A stretch of 64,000 bases of DNA from Thiohalospira halophila DSM 15071 (GCF_900112605.1 NZ_FOMJ01000001.1:86577-150576); one strand, 5' to 3'. Shown: positions 7,301-15,086, counted from the first letter of the stretch. Numbers and translations are program-made. The notes: generated by a model from the sequence alone, not told the origin.

Positions 7301-7434
7301 CCGAGGTCCGACAGGGTCAGGGCGGCGGCATTGTGGCCGGGAAGCAGTGCTCGCACTGCGGCCACTACGCCGTCATTCCGCGGGATGGGTGCGACTACTG
7401 TACCGCCTGCGGCGCCATCGGCCATTGCGGCTGA
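4322..7434 (+). CDS. nrdJ: Class II (adenosylcobalamin-dependent) ribonucleotide reductase, intron-split
   Basis: Reduces ribonucleotides to deoxyribonucleotides using adenosylcobalamin. Exon 1 is 4322-5147 and exon 2 is 5435-7434; removing the 287-nt intron gives one 941-aa frame. Exon 1 ends ...RIEATNP plus one base and exon 2 restores Cys then GEQPLPDYG, the family signature NPCGEQPLPxYG. The restored Cys (residue 276) is the thiyl-radical position; NCFVQP (Cys72) is the expected redox partner region. The catalytic barrel runs to about residue 580, followed by a linker and two related-looking domains (TYLVDDGEAGVKF..., MSWTVDVMNPATGDDF...). The end has six Cys in C-x2-C, C-x2-C-x2-C and a final HCG, like the zinc/redox tail of NrdJ. 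Without splicing, translation stops at 5170. Confidence 0.92.
5148..5434 (+). ncRNA. ORF-less group I intron in nrdJ
   Basis: Splice sites fit group I rules: exon ends in U5147 and the intron ends in G5434. P1 pairs UCCGU (5143-5147) with guide GCGGA (5177-5181), giving the required U-G pair. P3 is CCGGCTC (5186-5192) with GAGCCGG (5276-5282). P7 is GACCA (5268-5272) with TGGTC (5308-5312), within R- and S-like cores CTGAACGACCAAG and GATGGTCTGAG. P5 (GCCCC/GGGGC), P6 (GCGTCC/GGACGC), P8 (CCCGGG/CCCGGG, 5284-5299) and P9 (CTCCCC/GGGGAG) are also visible. No homing-endonuclease gene is inside. Splicing restores the NPCGEQ signature exactly. Confidence 0.92.
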
Positions 7435-7444
7435 TGGTTCATGC

Positions 7445-7462
7445 GGGGCGCTCCGGCGCCCC
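7445..7462 (+). terminator. GC hairpin after nrdJ
   Basis: GGGGCGC-TCCG-GCGCCCC, 11 nt after the nrdJ stop. No U tract follows, so it may be a weak terminator or an mRNA-stabilising stem. The rest of 7463-7577 shows nothing I can assign and marks the drop in GC content. Confidence 0.35.
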
Positions 7463-7577
7463 GGGTGGGAGTTCCTTCGGGACCCCTGCCTCGTGGAGAT
7501 CCCTGGAAGGGGTATTCAGGAGGGAGGAGTCTTTCGTTTCCCAAGGCATGTCAAGCAATAATCACCGTTGCGATGGA

Positions 7578-7970
7578 TTATGGGAGTTGCAGTTCATCAT
7601 CCGCCCGGACCGTTCGGGCGAGAAGCCCTAGCTCATCCGCCAAGGCAATCTCCCCTTCCTCCAGCCCAACTGGAACCTCCTTTTTCCCGGCCTGGAGTAG
7701 CCATCTTGTTCGGTGGCGTCCATTAGTAAAAGAAATAGCATATCCGTGTGTATCCAGTTCGATGTTTAAATGCGGAACATAGAAGGCGACCCTTTCTTTT
7801 TTTGGACGGCTCCGCCGAAACCAAACGCTTTTAGGCTCGCCTTGCCATTGGCGAATGTACAACGCATCCTTCCGCCATAACTGCTCCAGTTTGGCAGAAT
7901 AAACAAAGTATGGGATTAAATAATCTCGGGTTGCTTCTGCTTCTATCTTCATCGGACTCTGCATCTCCAT
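7578..7970 (-). CDS. Hypothetical protein (130 aa)
   Basis: Last gene of an AT-richer minus-strand run. The sequence is soluble, aromatic-rich and basic (SVWFRRSRPKKERVAFY, HRTRWLLQAGKKEV) with several predicted beta strands. No domain recognised. The start is uncertain because three in-frame ATG codons lie in the first seven codons. Its base composition differs clearly from the element core genes, suggesting separate acquisition. Confidence 0.5.
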   Translation of the reverse strand: MEMQSPMKIEAEATRDYLIPYFVYSAKLEQLWRKDALYIRQWQGEPKSVWFRRSRPKKERVAFYVPHLNIELDTHGYAISFTNGRHRTRWLLQAGKKEVPVGLEEGEIALADELGLLARTVRADDELQLP

Positions 7971-8001
7971 ACAACGAGCATGCTAGGCACTCTGGTTAGG
8001 T

Positions 8002-8634
8002 TTATATGCTATCCTCATTGGGTATCTGGAGAATAAAATTGTCGACGAGCTGGGGAAGTATGGTCTCTCTATATTCCGCGACCAGTCGCTCATAATTCTT
8101 GGCGATATCTTTTCTGGTCGTCGCTGAGCCCTCAATAGTTATCTCTCTTTCGGCTGGATAGCTTATGACCTCTTCCCCGTTCTCCATAAGCGACGCGGTG
8201 AGTGCAATGTTCATAACGAAAGTTCTTTCGCGGGCAGCCATAAACAAACCAACAAAGGGAAGGTTTTCAGCTTTGCTCTTTTTCCAGAATGCCTCGGCTC
8301 GCCGGAGTGTGATGATTATGGATTGGTCTGCGTTTTGGTTTATCGTTACCGTTTGTGCAAAAAGGAGCTCAAGATCAGATTCGACTGTATCACTTAGAGG
8401 TCTTTCTGGGTTGATCGGTATTTGCGTCGGGCCAAGGACGCCGTTGTCTCCGTCAGGAGGTGGCGCCCGGTTTATGATTGTGTGAGAAGTTATTTGGGGA
8501 GGTTGCTTTGTAACGGATGCAGTGGGTTTATATTCCGATCCCGAAATATCTACTTTAAGGGGCGGGGCGCAGCCAAACAATACAAGGGTAGCAACCCCAA
8601 CAAGCAGGCCTTTCGCGTAACCAGCATATAACAT
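8002..8634 (-). CDS. Predicted lipoprotein (210 aa)
   Basis: The N terminus has a short basic start, a hydrophobic stretch (GLLVGVATLVLFGC) and a lipobox Cys at residue 22, so it should be lipidated and exported. A Pro-rich linker follows, then a mixed domain of about 130 aa (SDLELLFAQTVTINQNADQSIIITL...). GAGGT precedes the ATG. It probably shares a transcript with the genes on either side. No family recognised. In a Gram-negative host it would sit on the inner or outer membrane facing the periplasm. Confidence 0.65.
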   Translation of the reverse strand: MLYAGYAKGLLVGVATLVLFGCAPPLKVDISGSEYKPTASVTKQPPQITSHTIINRAPPPDGDNGVLGPTQIPINPERPLSDTVESDLELLFAQTVTINQNADQSIIITLRRAEAFWKKSKAENLPFVGLFMAARERTFVMNIALTASLMENGEEVISYPAEREITIEGSATTRKDIAKNYERLVAEYRETILPQLVDNFILQIPNEDSI

Positions 8635-8653
8635 GTGTGACCTCGGATATTTC

Positions 8654-9166
8654 CTATCTTCCTTTCACGGTTACCTTCATTTCGACTCTTGAATTGAATG
8701 GCTCGTGCTCAGGGTTAAGTGAGTCTATGGTAACTGTCAGTTCGTCGTTGCAAAGCTTGCTAAGCTCTTCAGAGAAGGCAGTTTCGATGTCGGTGAGCGG
8801 AATTGATTTGATTGATTCATATGGCTTTGTCGTTCTGAGATCGAAAGAAAAGAAGTCGTCATCGAAATTTGGCGAGTTGTTTTTCCGCGTCTCGCCCTCG
8901 GCTTTTCTTGCCTCTTCCTCTTTTGTCTTTTGTTCGTCAAGCTCTTTTTTTGTTTTCTCGATGAGTTCGCAATTTCTTTCAGAGAACTCCTTCACCAAGT
9001 CTTGATCTGCATAATGAGTGAGTGTGGATAAGATAGACTCAACGCTAGGGTATAATCGTTTTTGGACCTTTAACATTGCCGGCGTTACCGGCAGGCGGTC
9101 ATCTTTCGATAGCTCTCTCAGAAGGTTGATTGCTTCGTCTTGTAGAGGATGAATGTCCTTGTTCAT
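8654..9166 (-). CDS. Hypothetical helical protein (170 aa)
   Basis: An acidic, Lys/Glu-rich protein with a long coiled-coil-like centre (residues about 60-100, ELIEKTKKELDEQKTKEEE). The N terminus HPLQDEAINLLRELSKDD looks like a small helical module. No membrane segment or signal peptide. It lies 19 nt upstream of the lipoprotein gene and is likely co-transcribed. The IS30 element lies just upstream and may have separated it from a promoter. Confidence 0.5.
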   Translation of the reverse strand: MNKDIHPLQDEAINLLRELSKDDRLPVTPAMLKVQKRLYPSVESILSTLTHYADQDLVKEFSERNCELIEKTKKELDEQKTKEEEARKAEGETRKNNSPNFDDDFFSFDLRTTKPYESIKSIPLTDIETAFSEELSKLCNDELTVTIDSLNPEHEPFNSRVEMKVTVKGR

Positions 9167-9228
9167 TTTTGACCTTATTTTTGACTGTCAGGAGCGATAA
9201 AAAGAGTATGGCTGCAAGGAGGGCTGGT

Positions 9229-10305
9229 CTCAAGAATCAAGTGCAACAGTTTTCGAGAACTGAGCCAGCTCCTCTTCCCAGGCCTCTTGGGGGGTCTGGA
9301 AGTCCAGCGCCTTGCGGGGTCGCTGGTTGAGGAGTCGTGCGATGTCATTGAGTTCGGTCTGGCTGGCTTCGCCGATATCGGTGCCCTTGGGCAGGAACTC
9401 GCGTAGCAGGCCGTTGGTGTTCTCGTTGCTGCCGTGCTGCCAAGGGGCATACGGGTCCGCGAACCAGATATCGAGCTTCAGGCGGCGCGCCAGCTCCGCA
9501 TGCCGAGCCATCTCGCTGCCCCGGTCATAGGTCAGGCTCTGGCGCATCTGGGCCGGCACGTGTTTCATCTGGCGGGTGAAGCCCTCCAGGGCCGCCTCCG
9601 CCGAGCTGTCGCGCATCCGGCTGAGGACGACATAGCGAGTCTTGCGCTCGACGATGGTGCCCACGGCCGAGCGATTGCCGGCGCCCTTGATGAGGTCCCC
9701 CTCCCAGTGGCCGGGCAACAGGCGCGAGTCGATGTCCTCGGGCCGGTAGGCGATGCTCAGCTCCTCCGGCGCGATGGAGCCGCCCTTGGTGGCGCTGCGG
9801 CGCCGCCGCCCGCGGGTGGGCTTCTCCTGGCGCAGGGCCTCGGTCAGCGCCTTACGCAGCTCCCCCTTAGGGTGGGCATAGATGGCGGCATAGATGGTCT
9901 CGTGGCTCACGTGGCGACTCGGTTGCTCGGGATACCGTCGCCGCAGTCTGCCGGCTATCTGCTCCGGAGACCAATGGAACAAGCAGAGACGGTCCTGAAC
10001 CCACTGGTGGAGCCAGGTGCCCGGCACCAGCTTGCGAGGCCGGCCAGTGCGACGACGCCCATGCCGGTAGGCCTCCGCAGCCCGGGTGGCACAATAGGAG
10101 CCGACCTCTTTCTGACCCCGCGCCAGCTCACGGCTCACCGTCGAGACATGGCGGCCGAGACTTCGGGCAATGGAGCGGGCGCTATGGCCTTCACCGGCCT
10201 GGATCATGATAGCGGCGCGTTCCTGATCACTGAGGTGCTGGTAGCTTCGTTCCATCGCAACATCCTACACGCTGGGTGGGGCCGGTGTTGCACTTGAAGA
10301 TTGAG
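9229..10305 (-). mobile_element. IS30-family insertion sequence (about 1.08 kb)
   Basis: Bounded by imperfect 20-bp inverted repeats, CTCAAnnnTCAAGTGCAACA, at 9229-9248 and (as reverse complement) 10286-10305, differing only at the three central positions. Contains one full-length transposase gene on the minus strand whose stop codon lies inside the left repeat. Inserted in the AT-rich minus-strand gene run. I could not define a convincing target duplication. Confidence 0.85.
9230..10255 (-). CDS. IS30-family transposase (341 aa)
   Basis: Catalyses IS transposition. Residues 1-50 hold a helix-turn-helix (LSDQERAAIMIQAGEG...ARSLGRHVSTVSRELAR) typical of IS30, then a second DNA-binding region. 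The DDE integrase core starts near ATRYVVLSRM-type strands with D in YDRGSEMARH and E in NTNGLLREFLP, with the family's DPYAPWQHGSNE signature. Length matches intact IS30 transposases and the frame is uninterrupted, so the copy may be active. The gene has higher GC than its AT-rich surroundings, consistent with recent arrival. Confidence 0.95.
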   Translation of the reverse strand: MERSYQHLSDQERAAIMIQAGEGHSARSIARSLGRHVSTVSRELARGQKEVGSYCATRAAEAYRHGRRRTGRPRKLVPGTWLHQWVQDRLCLFHWSPEQIAGRLRRRYPEQPSRHVSHETIYAAIYAHPKGELRKALTEALRQEKPTRGRRRRSATKGGSIAPEELSIAYRPEDIDSRLLPGHWEGDLIKGAGNRSAVGTIVERKTRYVVLSRMRDSSAEAALEGFTRQMKHVPAQMRQSLTYDRGSEMARHAELARRLKLDIWFADPYAPWQHGSNENTNGLLREFLPKGTDIGEASQTELNDIARLLNQRPRKALDFQTPQEAWEEELAQFSKTVALDS

Positions 10306-10481
10306 TCTAAGCTCCCGTGCCTAGGGTAGCGCCGGCATCATCAATCTCTGATAAAGTATTTGATGGCCCCTTCAAATCCGATGAGTCACCTTCTTATTTC
10401 GGCAGTTCTCTAGGCCGGGAAAGTTCAACTGCATCAGCTCGCTCGTTCGAACGATATCACGAGAAGAGGCCGGTTTCGGGT

Positions 10482-10892
10482 TCAGTTATTCCCAGATGGT
10501 GCATAGTTACTGACCTTTTCGGGAGGAAATCGGGAGCAAAAATACCGTTTTAGTTGGTCGCTCGTGAAGACTTCTTTTACGATTGACCTGTGGGTTTTCC
10601 ACCGATTCAGAACCGGAAAGCCTTCCTTTACCGTGACTCTCACCCACTCCGTCTCCGATAGTAGTGAGTCCTCCTCGGTACCTTTTACGTCAACGACCTC
10701 AAATATGGGGTCGTATCCCTCAGACAGTAAAAGCGTGAGATAAACATTCAAATCGAAAGTTTTTGTCTTGGGCAAGGGCTTTCTTGCTAGCCGCAAGTGC
10801 ATGTCTTTTCTTTGTTCGAAATCCCTTGATTGGCCAACATAAAATGGAACGCCATCTCTGGGATCTTGTAGGCGGTAAATGGTGTATTCCAT
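10482..10892 (-). CDS. GIY-YIG nuclease-domain protein (136 aa)
   Basis: The N terminus carries the GIY-YIG pattern: YTIYRLQDPRDGVPFYVGQS, then the conserved Arg (FEQRKDMHLR) and further on a Glu (SLLSETEWVRV). The domain fills nearly the whole protein, so it is a stand-alone single-domain nuclease, as seen in some mobile-element and homing-type proteins. No second DNA-binding domain is visible. It lies downstream of the channel gene in the same orientation. Possible roles are DNA repair, anti-phage defence or mobility; context does not decide. Confidence 0.75.
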   Translation of the reverse strand: MEYTIYRLQDPRDGVPFYVGQSRDFEQRKDMHLRLARKPLPKTKTFDLNVYLTLLLSEGYDPIFEVVDVKGTEEDSLLSETEWVRVTVKEGFPVLNRWKTHRSIVKEVFTSDQLKRYFCSRFPPEKVSNYAPSGNN

Positions 10893-10924
10893 GCGCGTCC
10901 TCGATGCCTTAAGAGTTATCTTTC

Positions 10925-11674
10925 CTAATCATTGCTATTTCGGTGTTCGTTAGAGGGAGACGAACCACGACCGGCATATATGGCGAAGCTTACTACTATC
11001 AGAGAAAATCCTGTTAAAACCTCATGTATTGTTAGCATCTGGGGAATCCAGTGAGAGGGTGAGAAATCTCCATAACCTGTTGTGGTTATGGTCGCACCGC
11101 TGAAATAAATGGCGTCAAGGATCGTATTGAATGAATCATCGCCAAACCACTCACGAGGTAGGATGAAGTAAATTAGGGCGTAATTTAGCATTAGCTCGAT
11201 ATAACTCAGCAAGGAGAGGCTTATTCTTTTTCGGTAGGTGAGATTGGTCTTGTGGGTGACGCCACCGTCTTCTGGTGAAGTTGTCTTCTCTAGAGCATCC
11301 AAAATAAACGCGAATAGTATTTCGTTGCACCGACTAAATGGTACCGCAAAGGCAAACAGATAAAATGCTACGGTGAGGCATATTGGAAACGTTTCGGCTG
11401 GATTGTTTTCAAGTAAGTATCCTAGTGAGGCGGTAAAGAATATCGCGCAAGCCAAGTAGAAATAGTTTCTTGCGATAATTCCCTTTGTTCTTGCGCCTCT
11501 GGAATCTTTCTTTTTTTCGTTCTCGGCAAGCCACCATGTAGGAGAAAGCAGACGAATGCTTAAGGCGACTACGAAATTAAAGGCGGGAGAGAGGTACTGG
11601 CTTGATCGATCGAAGATCAGTTGGTGGCCTGAATCCTCTTTTTTGGTGGCGGAATTTTCGGGTTCCAATGTCAC
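10925..11674 (-). CDS. Potassium-channel-like membrane protein (249 aa)
   Basis: Contains the K+ selectivity filter TITTTGYGDFSP in a pore loop (about residues 206-217), flanked by a preceding helix (LSYIELMLNYALIYFIL) and a following one (GFSLIVVSFAIYA). Three further hydrophobic segments occur earlier (LACAIFFTASLGYLL, ICLTVAFYLFAFAV), so it is a multi-pass member of the two-pore-helix ion channel superfamily. The C terminus is short, without a RCK or cyclic-nucleotide domain. The listed start is GTG 11674; a TTG six bases downstream has better spacing to GGGAGG. AT-rich codon use unlike the element core. Confidence 0.8.
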   Translation of the reverse strand: MTLEPENSATKKEDSGHQLIFDRSSQYLSPAFNFVVALSIRLLSPTWWLAENEKKKDSRGARTKGIIARNYFYLACAIFFTASLGYLLENNPAETFPICLTVAFYLFAFAVPFSRCNEILFAFILDALEKTTSPEDGGVTHKTNLTYRKRISLSLLSYIELMLNYALIYFILPREWFGDDSFNTILDAIYFSGATITTTGYGDFSPSHWIPQMLTIHEVLTGFSLIVVSFAIYAGRGSSPSNEHRNSND

Positions 11675-11884
11675 CTCCCAAGTTGGTGTATAGTATAAAA
11701 TCTTTGCAGGACGGAAGTTTTGGGCTCTGTTGGTTGTGGCTTAGGCAGTAAACTCCGGCCCCCTAAGTCGGATTGCAACGTTGGGTGAATATGCTTGGGA
11801 GTTTTGGTGCGGTGAGCCACTTTATGGTTGTCTAGATTATGTTGCTTTCGCGTTGAACTGTAAATTTTTTGGCTCGATTAATTA

Positions 11885-12175
11885 TTACCCGCTGGTCTTG
11901 AGGTCCCAAAGGGAGGCGTGTGTAGTCCTTCCCCCAATCACAACGCGTACGTTGGCCGTTTGTTCTGAAATTCCAAAGGTTTCGCTGTGTGCTTTTAAGT
12001 ATTTTCCGAACTGAGCATTCCAGGAGTCGCGGACTGGAACGCTCCTGTTAGAATGGAATCCTCCCATATATTCATTGATGATCTCGGTGGTCAGAGCTGT
12101 TTGCTTCCCCGTTTCGCGCATTCCGTCTAGTACCTGTTGGAGGCGGTCTCTGTTTATTCCGATTTCGTTGTCCAT
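11885..12175 (-). CDS. Hypothetical protein (96 aa)
   Basis: A soluble basic protein starting MDNEIGINRDRLQQVL. The middle (WNAQFGKYLKAHSETFGISEQ) and the end (VRVVIGGRTTHASLWDL) are compatible with a small DNA-binding or helical fold, but no family is recognised. It is the first gene of the AT-rich minus-strand run. The 210 bases downstream, before the channel gene, hold a possible -10 element (TATACT, complement of 11692-11697) for that gene. Confidence 0.5.
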   Translation of the reverse strand: MDNEIGINRDRLQQVLDGMRETGKQTALTTEIINEYMGGFHSNRSVPVRDSWNAQFGKYLKAHSETFGISEQTANVRVVIGGRTTHASLWDLKTSG

Positions 12176-12487
12176 AGCTTAATCCAGAGTTATTGGTTGG
12201 GCTGGTGGGGGAGGCGCCTATTTAGAGGTTTCTGAAGGTGTATTGAGTGGTGAATTTTTTCTTTTTAGAAGGCATCTTGGCTGCGATCTTTTTTGGTTGG
12301 TGCATGAAGGGCTTGGTTGAGTCTCCGGCGAGAGTCACCGGGTAATGCTAGGGGACGGTATCTGTTTAAATGGGATCTCGCAATGGCTGTTGGACTGCAT
12401 GTGATAACGGGGCTGGATGACCTATTTGCGTATGGGACGGGTTGTGAAGTCGGCTTCTTGGGGCAAAAAGCCGCGGATAGGTAAGGG
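12176..12487. other. Intergenic region, AT-richer, no gene seen
   Basis: 312 bases at the right edge of the AT-rich segment. I see no coding frame with start signals, no RNA gene and no inverted repeat worth naming. It marks the return to high GC near 12480. Confidence 0.5.
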
Positions 12488-12676
12488 TTAACGCGGTCGG
12501 GGAACCACGGCCCAATGTGCCCGGCCAGAGCGGGCCGGCGGAGGGGCGGCATCCGGACGGCCTCCATCAATGACGGTCAATCGAGAGCGCCGCGGGAGGC
12601 TGTCGTATAAGTCGTCCAGTGCTTGCTGGTTACGGCGGATCGCCTCCTGGACGATCCGGGACTCAATGGTGCGCAT
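12488..12676 (-). CDS. Small hypothetical protein (62 aa)
   Basis: ATG (complement of 12674-12676) has GGAGAG at good spacing. The first 40 residues (IESRIVQEAIRRNQQALDDLYDSL) form a plausible amphipathic helix, then a Pro/Arg-rich end. It is high-GC like the element core but faces the opposite way. No homology recognised; it may be spurious. Confidence 0.4.
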   Translation of the reverse strand: MRTIESRIVQEAIRRNQQALDDLYDSLPRRSRLTVIDGGRPDAAPPPARSGRAHWAVVPRPR

Positions 12677-12841
12677 GAAGCTCTCCGGTTCGCAGTTCGG
12701 GGACAGGGTATCCCGGAACCCGGACAGGGCAAGTGAGCGCCAACGTGACGCCTTAGGGTCATCTTGGCGGAAGGCGCCGGCGGGAGGGCGTTTTTCGGTA
12801 TGGGCGGGGGTTTACGGCCGCCGGAAGCTGCGCCAAGATTA

Positions 12842-12900
12842 CGGGCAATGTTGAGATCCTGCTGCGCCTGCGAGCAGGGCCGTCCTTCGGGACGCGGCGC
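12842..12900 (+). ncRNA. Candidate structured RNA element, copy 2 (pseudoknot motif)
   Basis: Second copy of the element at 3196. P1 pairs CCTGC (12858-12862) with GCAGG (12874-12878); P2 is CGTCC-TTCG-GGACG (12881-12894); GCGCC in the P1 loop matches GGCGC at 12896-12900. Compared with copy 1, both changed P2 base pairs and the first P1 pair are compensatory. It lies upstream of leader L6 and the CobS-like gene, the same place it has at L4. The preceding 12677-12841 stretch has a few GC hairpins and no gene. Confidence 0.55.
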
Positions 12901-12933
12901 CTTTTCTCCAGCCTCTTCCGAGGCAACTACCAA

Positions 12934-12998
12934 CCCACCAGGGGTGTACTTCTCCCCTGGTGGGGCGTGGTGCACCCCTTTTTCATGCGAGGTGCACC
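12934..12998 (+). promoter_or_regulatory. Leader hairpin L6 with sequestered RBS
   Basis: Perfect 11-bp stem CCCACCAGGGG (12934-12944) / CCCCTGGTGGG (12954-12964). Then TGGTGCACC (12968-12976) is the reverse complement of GGTGCACCA (12991-12999), which abuts GAGG and includes the first base of ATG 12999. The clearest start-site sequestration of the set. Confidence 0.78.
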
Positions 12999-13943
12999 AT
13001 GGCTGATTTCTTCATCCGCGAGACGTTCTCGGTAGACGTTCCCGAGGGGATGACCTTCCCCGGCAACGACACCCCGGGGCTCTACACCCCGGAAGCGGAC
13101 CCTGGCTACCTGTTCCGAAAGGAGATCCTGAGCGATTTCCTGCTCGGACTCAGGAACCGCGAATCCGTGTACATCGCGGGCCCCACCGGGGCTGGCAAAT
13201 CTTCCCTCGTTACCGAAACGGCGGCGCGCCTGAACCTCCAGGTTCAGGAGATCACCGCCAACGGGCAAATGGAGTTGGCTGACCTGATTGGGCAGCACGT
13301 TCTCCAGGAGGGAAGTCTGGTCTTTCAGGATGGCCCCCTGACCCGCGCCATGCGGGAGGGGCATATCTTCCTGCTCGACGAGATCGACTACCTCGATCCC
13401 GGGGTGGTCGCCGGCCTCAATGGCCTGCTCCAGGGGCAACCCCTGGTGCTTGCCGAGAAGGGCGGCGAGGTCGTGCCTCGCCACCCGGACTTCGTCTTCG
13501 TCGCCACCGGCAATACCGCCGGTGGCGGTGATGATACCGGGCTCTACCTGGGCACCCAGCGCCAGAATCTGGCGTTCATGGATCGCTTCTTCCTCATGGA
13601 GGTGGACTACCCCTCCCGGGATGAAGAGATCCAGCTGGTCACCCAGGCCATTCCCAATCTCCCGATGACCTATGCCGAGAAGCTCGTGGACTTCGCAGTC
13701 CACGTGCGACGGCTGTTCACCGGGGAGGAGATGGACGGTCCGCAGATGGACTTCACCATCTCCTCGCGTGTCCTGGTCCGCTGGGCCAAGTACACGCTGT
13801 TCTTCAAGGGCGTAAGCAAGCAGGGCAAGAGCCCCATGCACCACGCCTTTGATAGGGCGGTCGGCTTCCGGGCCGATCCGGCCACCCGCACCGCGCTGCA
13901 TGAGCTTCTGCAGCGGGTCACCGGGGAAGGCGAGACCGTCTAA
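12999..13943 (+). CDS. CobS-like AAA+ ATPase (MoxR group)
   Basis: This 314-aa ATPase has Walker A GPTGAGKSS (about residues 66-74), Walker B IFLLDEIDYL and the sensor region ATGNTAGGGDDTGLYLGTQ, which closely follows the CobS signature ATANTxGxGDTTGLYxGT. CobS is the AAA+ subunit of aerobic cobaltochelatase, but CobS-like proteins of plasmids and phages usually travel with DUF3150 and VWA partners instead of the chelatase. Exactly that trio follows here (14030, 15150) and no CobN is present. I infer a MoxR/VWA-type remodelling complex acting on element DNA transactions. ATG 12999 is preceded by GAGGTG inside leader L6. Confidence 0.88.
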   Translation: MADFFIRETFSVDVPEGMTFPGNDTPGLYTPEADPGYLFRKEILSDFLLGLRNRESVYIAGPTGAGKSSLVTETAARLNLQVQEITANGQMELADLIGQHVLQEGSLVFQDGPLTRAMREGHIFLLDEIDYLDPGVVAGLNGLLQGQPLVLAEKGGEVVPRHPDFVFVATGNTAGGGDDTGLYLGTQRQNLAFMDRFFLMEVDYPSRDEEIQLVTQAIPNLPMTYAEKLVDFAVHVRRLFTGEEMDGPQMDFTISSRVLVRWAKYTLFFKGVSKQGKSPMHHAFDRAVGFRADPATRTALHELLQRVTGEGETV

Positions 13944-13964
13944 CGGTCCCACCATCCCTTTTCT

Positions 13965-14029
13965 CCCCACCGGGGCACACATCGCCCCGGTGGGGGAGGT
14001 GTGTGCCCCTCCACCATCTGGAGGTACCC
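13965..14029 (+). promoter_or_regulatory. Leader hairpin L7 with sequestered RBS
   Basis: Perfect 12-bp stem CCCCACCGGGGC (13965-13976) / GCCCCGGTGGGG (13984-13995). The following CCTCC-ACCATCT-GGAGG folds the Shine-Dalgarno GGAGG (14020-14024) into a small hairpin before ATG 14030. Confidence 0.75.
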
Positions 14030-15073
14030 ATGAGCCACACCTACAGCACCTACGAAGAGGTCCTGCAGGACGTTTCCTGCGTCATGCTCGATTCGGCCAT
14101 CTGGTCGGGTCGGAAGAAGCTCCGCCCGGAGGATCTGCGGATCTCCGGCGGGGAGCTGCCCCCGGAAGAGGTCGCCAGCCTCGGGTCGAAGAAGACCATC
14201 GACCCGTCGCACCTGCGCCCCTTCCACCGCCTGCGCAAGCAGGCGGAGCGCAAGCTCTCGGAGTACGGCACCCGCTTTCTCGGCGGGTACGCCGTGCCCC
14301 GGGAGAAGGTCGATCAGCTCGCCGGCGAGCTGGAAGACATCAAGCGGGAGTTCGACGTGGCCAAGCATGACCTCATCGACAACTACGCCCGCCTGGTGGA
14401 CGAGTGGGTGGCCGAGTATCCCGCATGGGAGCAGGCCATCCGTTCGGCCGTGGCGCCGGTGAGCGAGGTGGAACGCGGCATGTCGTTCCACTTCCGGGTG
14501 TTCAACATCCAGCCGGCCAGCGACGACGTGCATGCCACTGATGGCCTTCTGGAGGCCGTGCAGGGGCTCGATGGTGGGCTGCTGCAGGACGTGGCCCGCG
14601 AGGCCGATGACTGGTGGGAACGCTCTTTGAGCGGGAAGACCAGCGTCGGGCAGCGGGCTCTTCGGCCTCTGAAGGACATCCGCGAGAAGCTCTCCGGGTG
14701 GACCTTCGTGGCCGAGTGGCCGCAGCCGCTGGTGGATCAGATCGACGCGGTCCTGGAGCAGATGCCCAAGACCGGTTCCGTCGAGGATCCCCAGCTCTCC
14801 GAGCTCCACGGGCTGGCCCTGCTCTTGTCCCGGGCGGACAAGGCTAAGGCCCACGCCCAGGAGGTCTTGCGGTCCGGTCCGCAGTCCCTCGCCCCGTCCG
14901 GGTTCGACTACGGCGCCATGCTGGCGTCCGGATCGGACTTGGCCGACGAGGGTAACCCGGTGCCGGCTTCACAGCCGGACCCGGCTCCGCAGCCGGCCCC
15001 GGCCCCGGCCTCGGCGCCTGCGCCGGTGGCAGAGACCGTCGAAGAAGTCGAAGAGCTGGACTGGTTCTTCTGA
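14030..15073 (+). CDS. DUF3150-family protein (347 aa)
   Basis: The layout and the position between a CobS-like ATPase and a CobT-like VWA protein fit DUF3150, a family known from phages and conjugative elements. Residues 1-120 include SCVMLDSAIWSGRKKLRPED and FHRLRKQAERKLSEYGTRFLGGYAVP, then long helices. After residue about 290 comes a low-complexity Ala/Pro linker and the acidic tail VEEVEELDWFF. That tail resembles FDFEWFF at the end of the exonuclease at 670, suggesting both dock on one partner. No catalytic motif seen. Confidence 0.75.
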   Translation: MSHTYSTYEEVLQDVSCVMLDSAIWSGRKKLRPEDLRISGGELPPEEVASLGSKKTIDPSHLRPFHRLRKQAERKLSEYGTRFLGGYAVPREKVDQLAGELEDIKREFDVAKHDLIDNYARLVDEWVAEYPAWEQAIRSAVAPVSEVERGMSFHFRVFNIQPASDDVHATDGLLEAVQGLDGGLLQDVAREADDWWERSLSGKTSVGQRALRPLKDIREKLSGWTFVAEWPQPLVDQIDAVLEQMPKTGSVEDPQLSELHGLALLLSRADKAKAHAQEVLRSGPQSLAPSGFDYGAMLASGSDLADEGNPVPASQPDPAPQPAPAPASAPAPVAETVEEVEELDWFF

Positions 15074-15086
15074 CCCATCATCCCCG

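Noticed and set aside
5116-7425. 769-aa open frame on the minus strand opposite nrdJ
   Set aside because: It is the shadow of high-GC nrdJ codons: no start signals, composition dominated by Arg/Gly/His/Pro, and it spans the intron.
9226-10308. Target-site duplication of the IS30 element
   Set aside because: TCT occurs near both ends but the exact IS termini are ambiguous by a few bases, so a duplication cannot be claimed.
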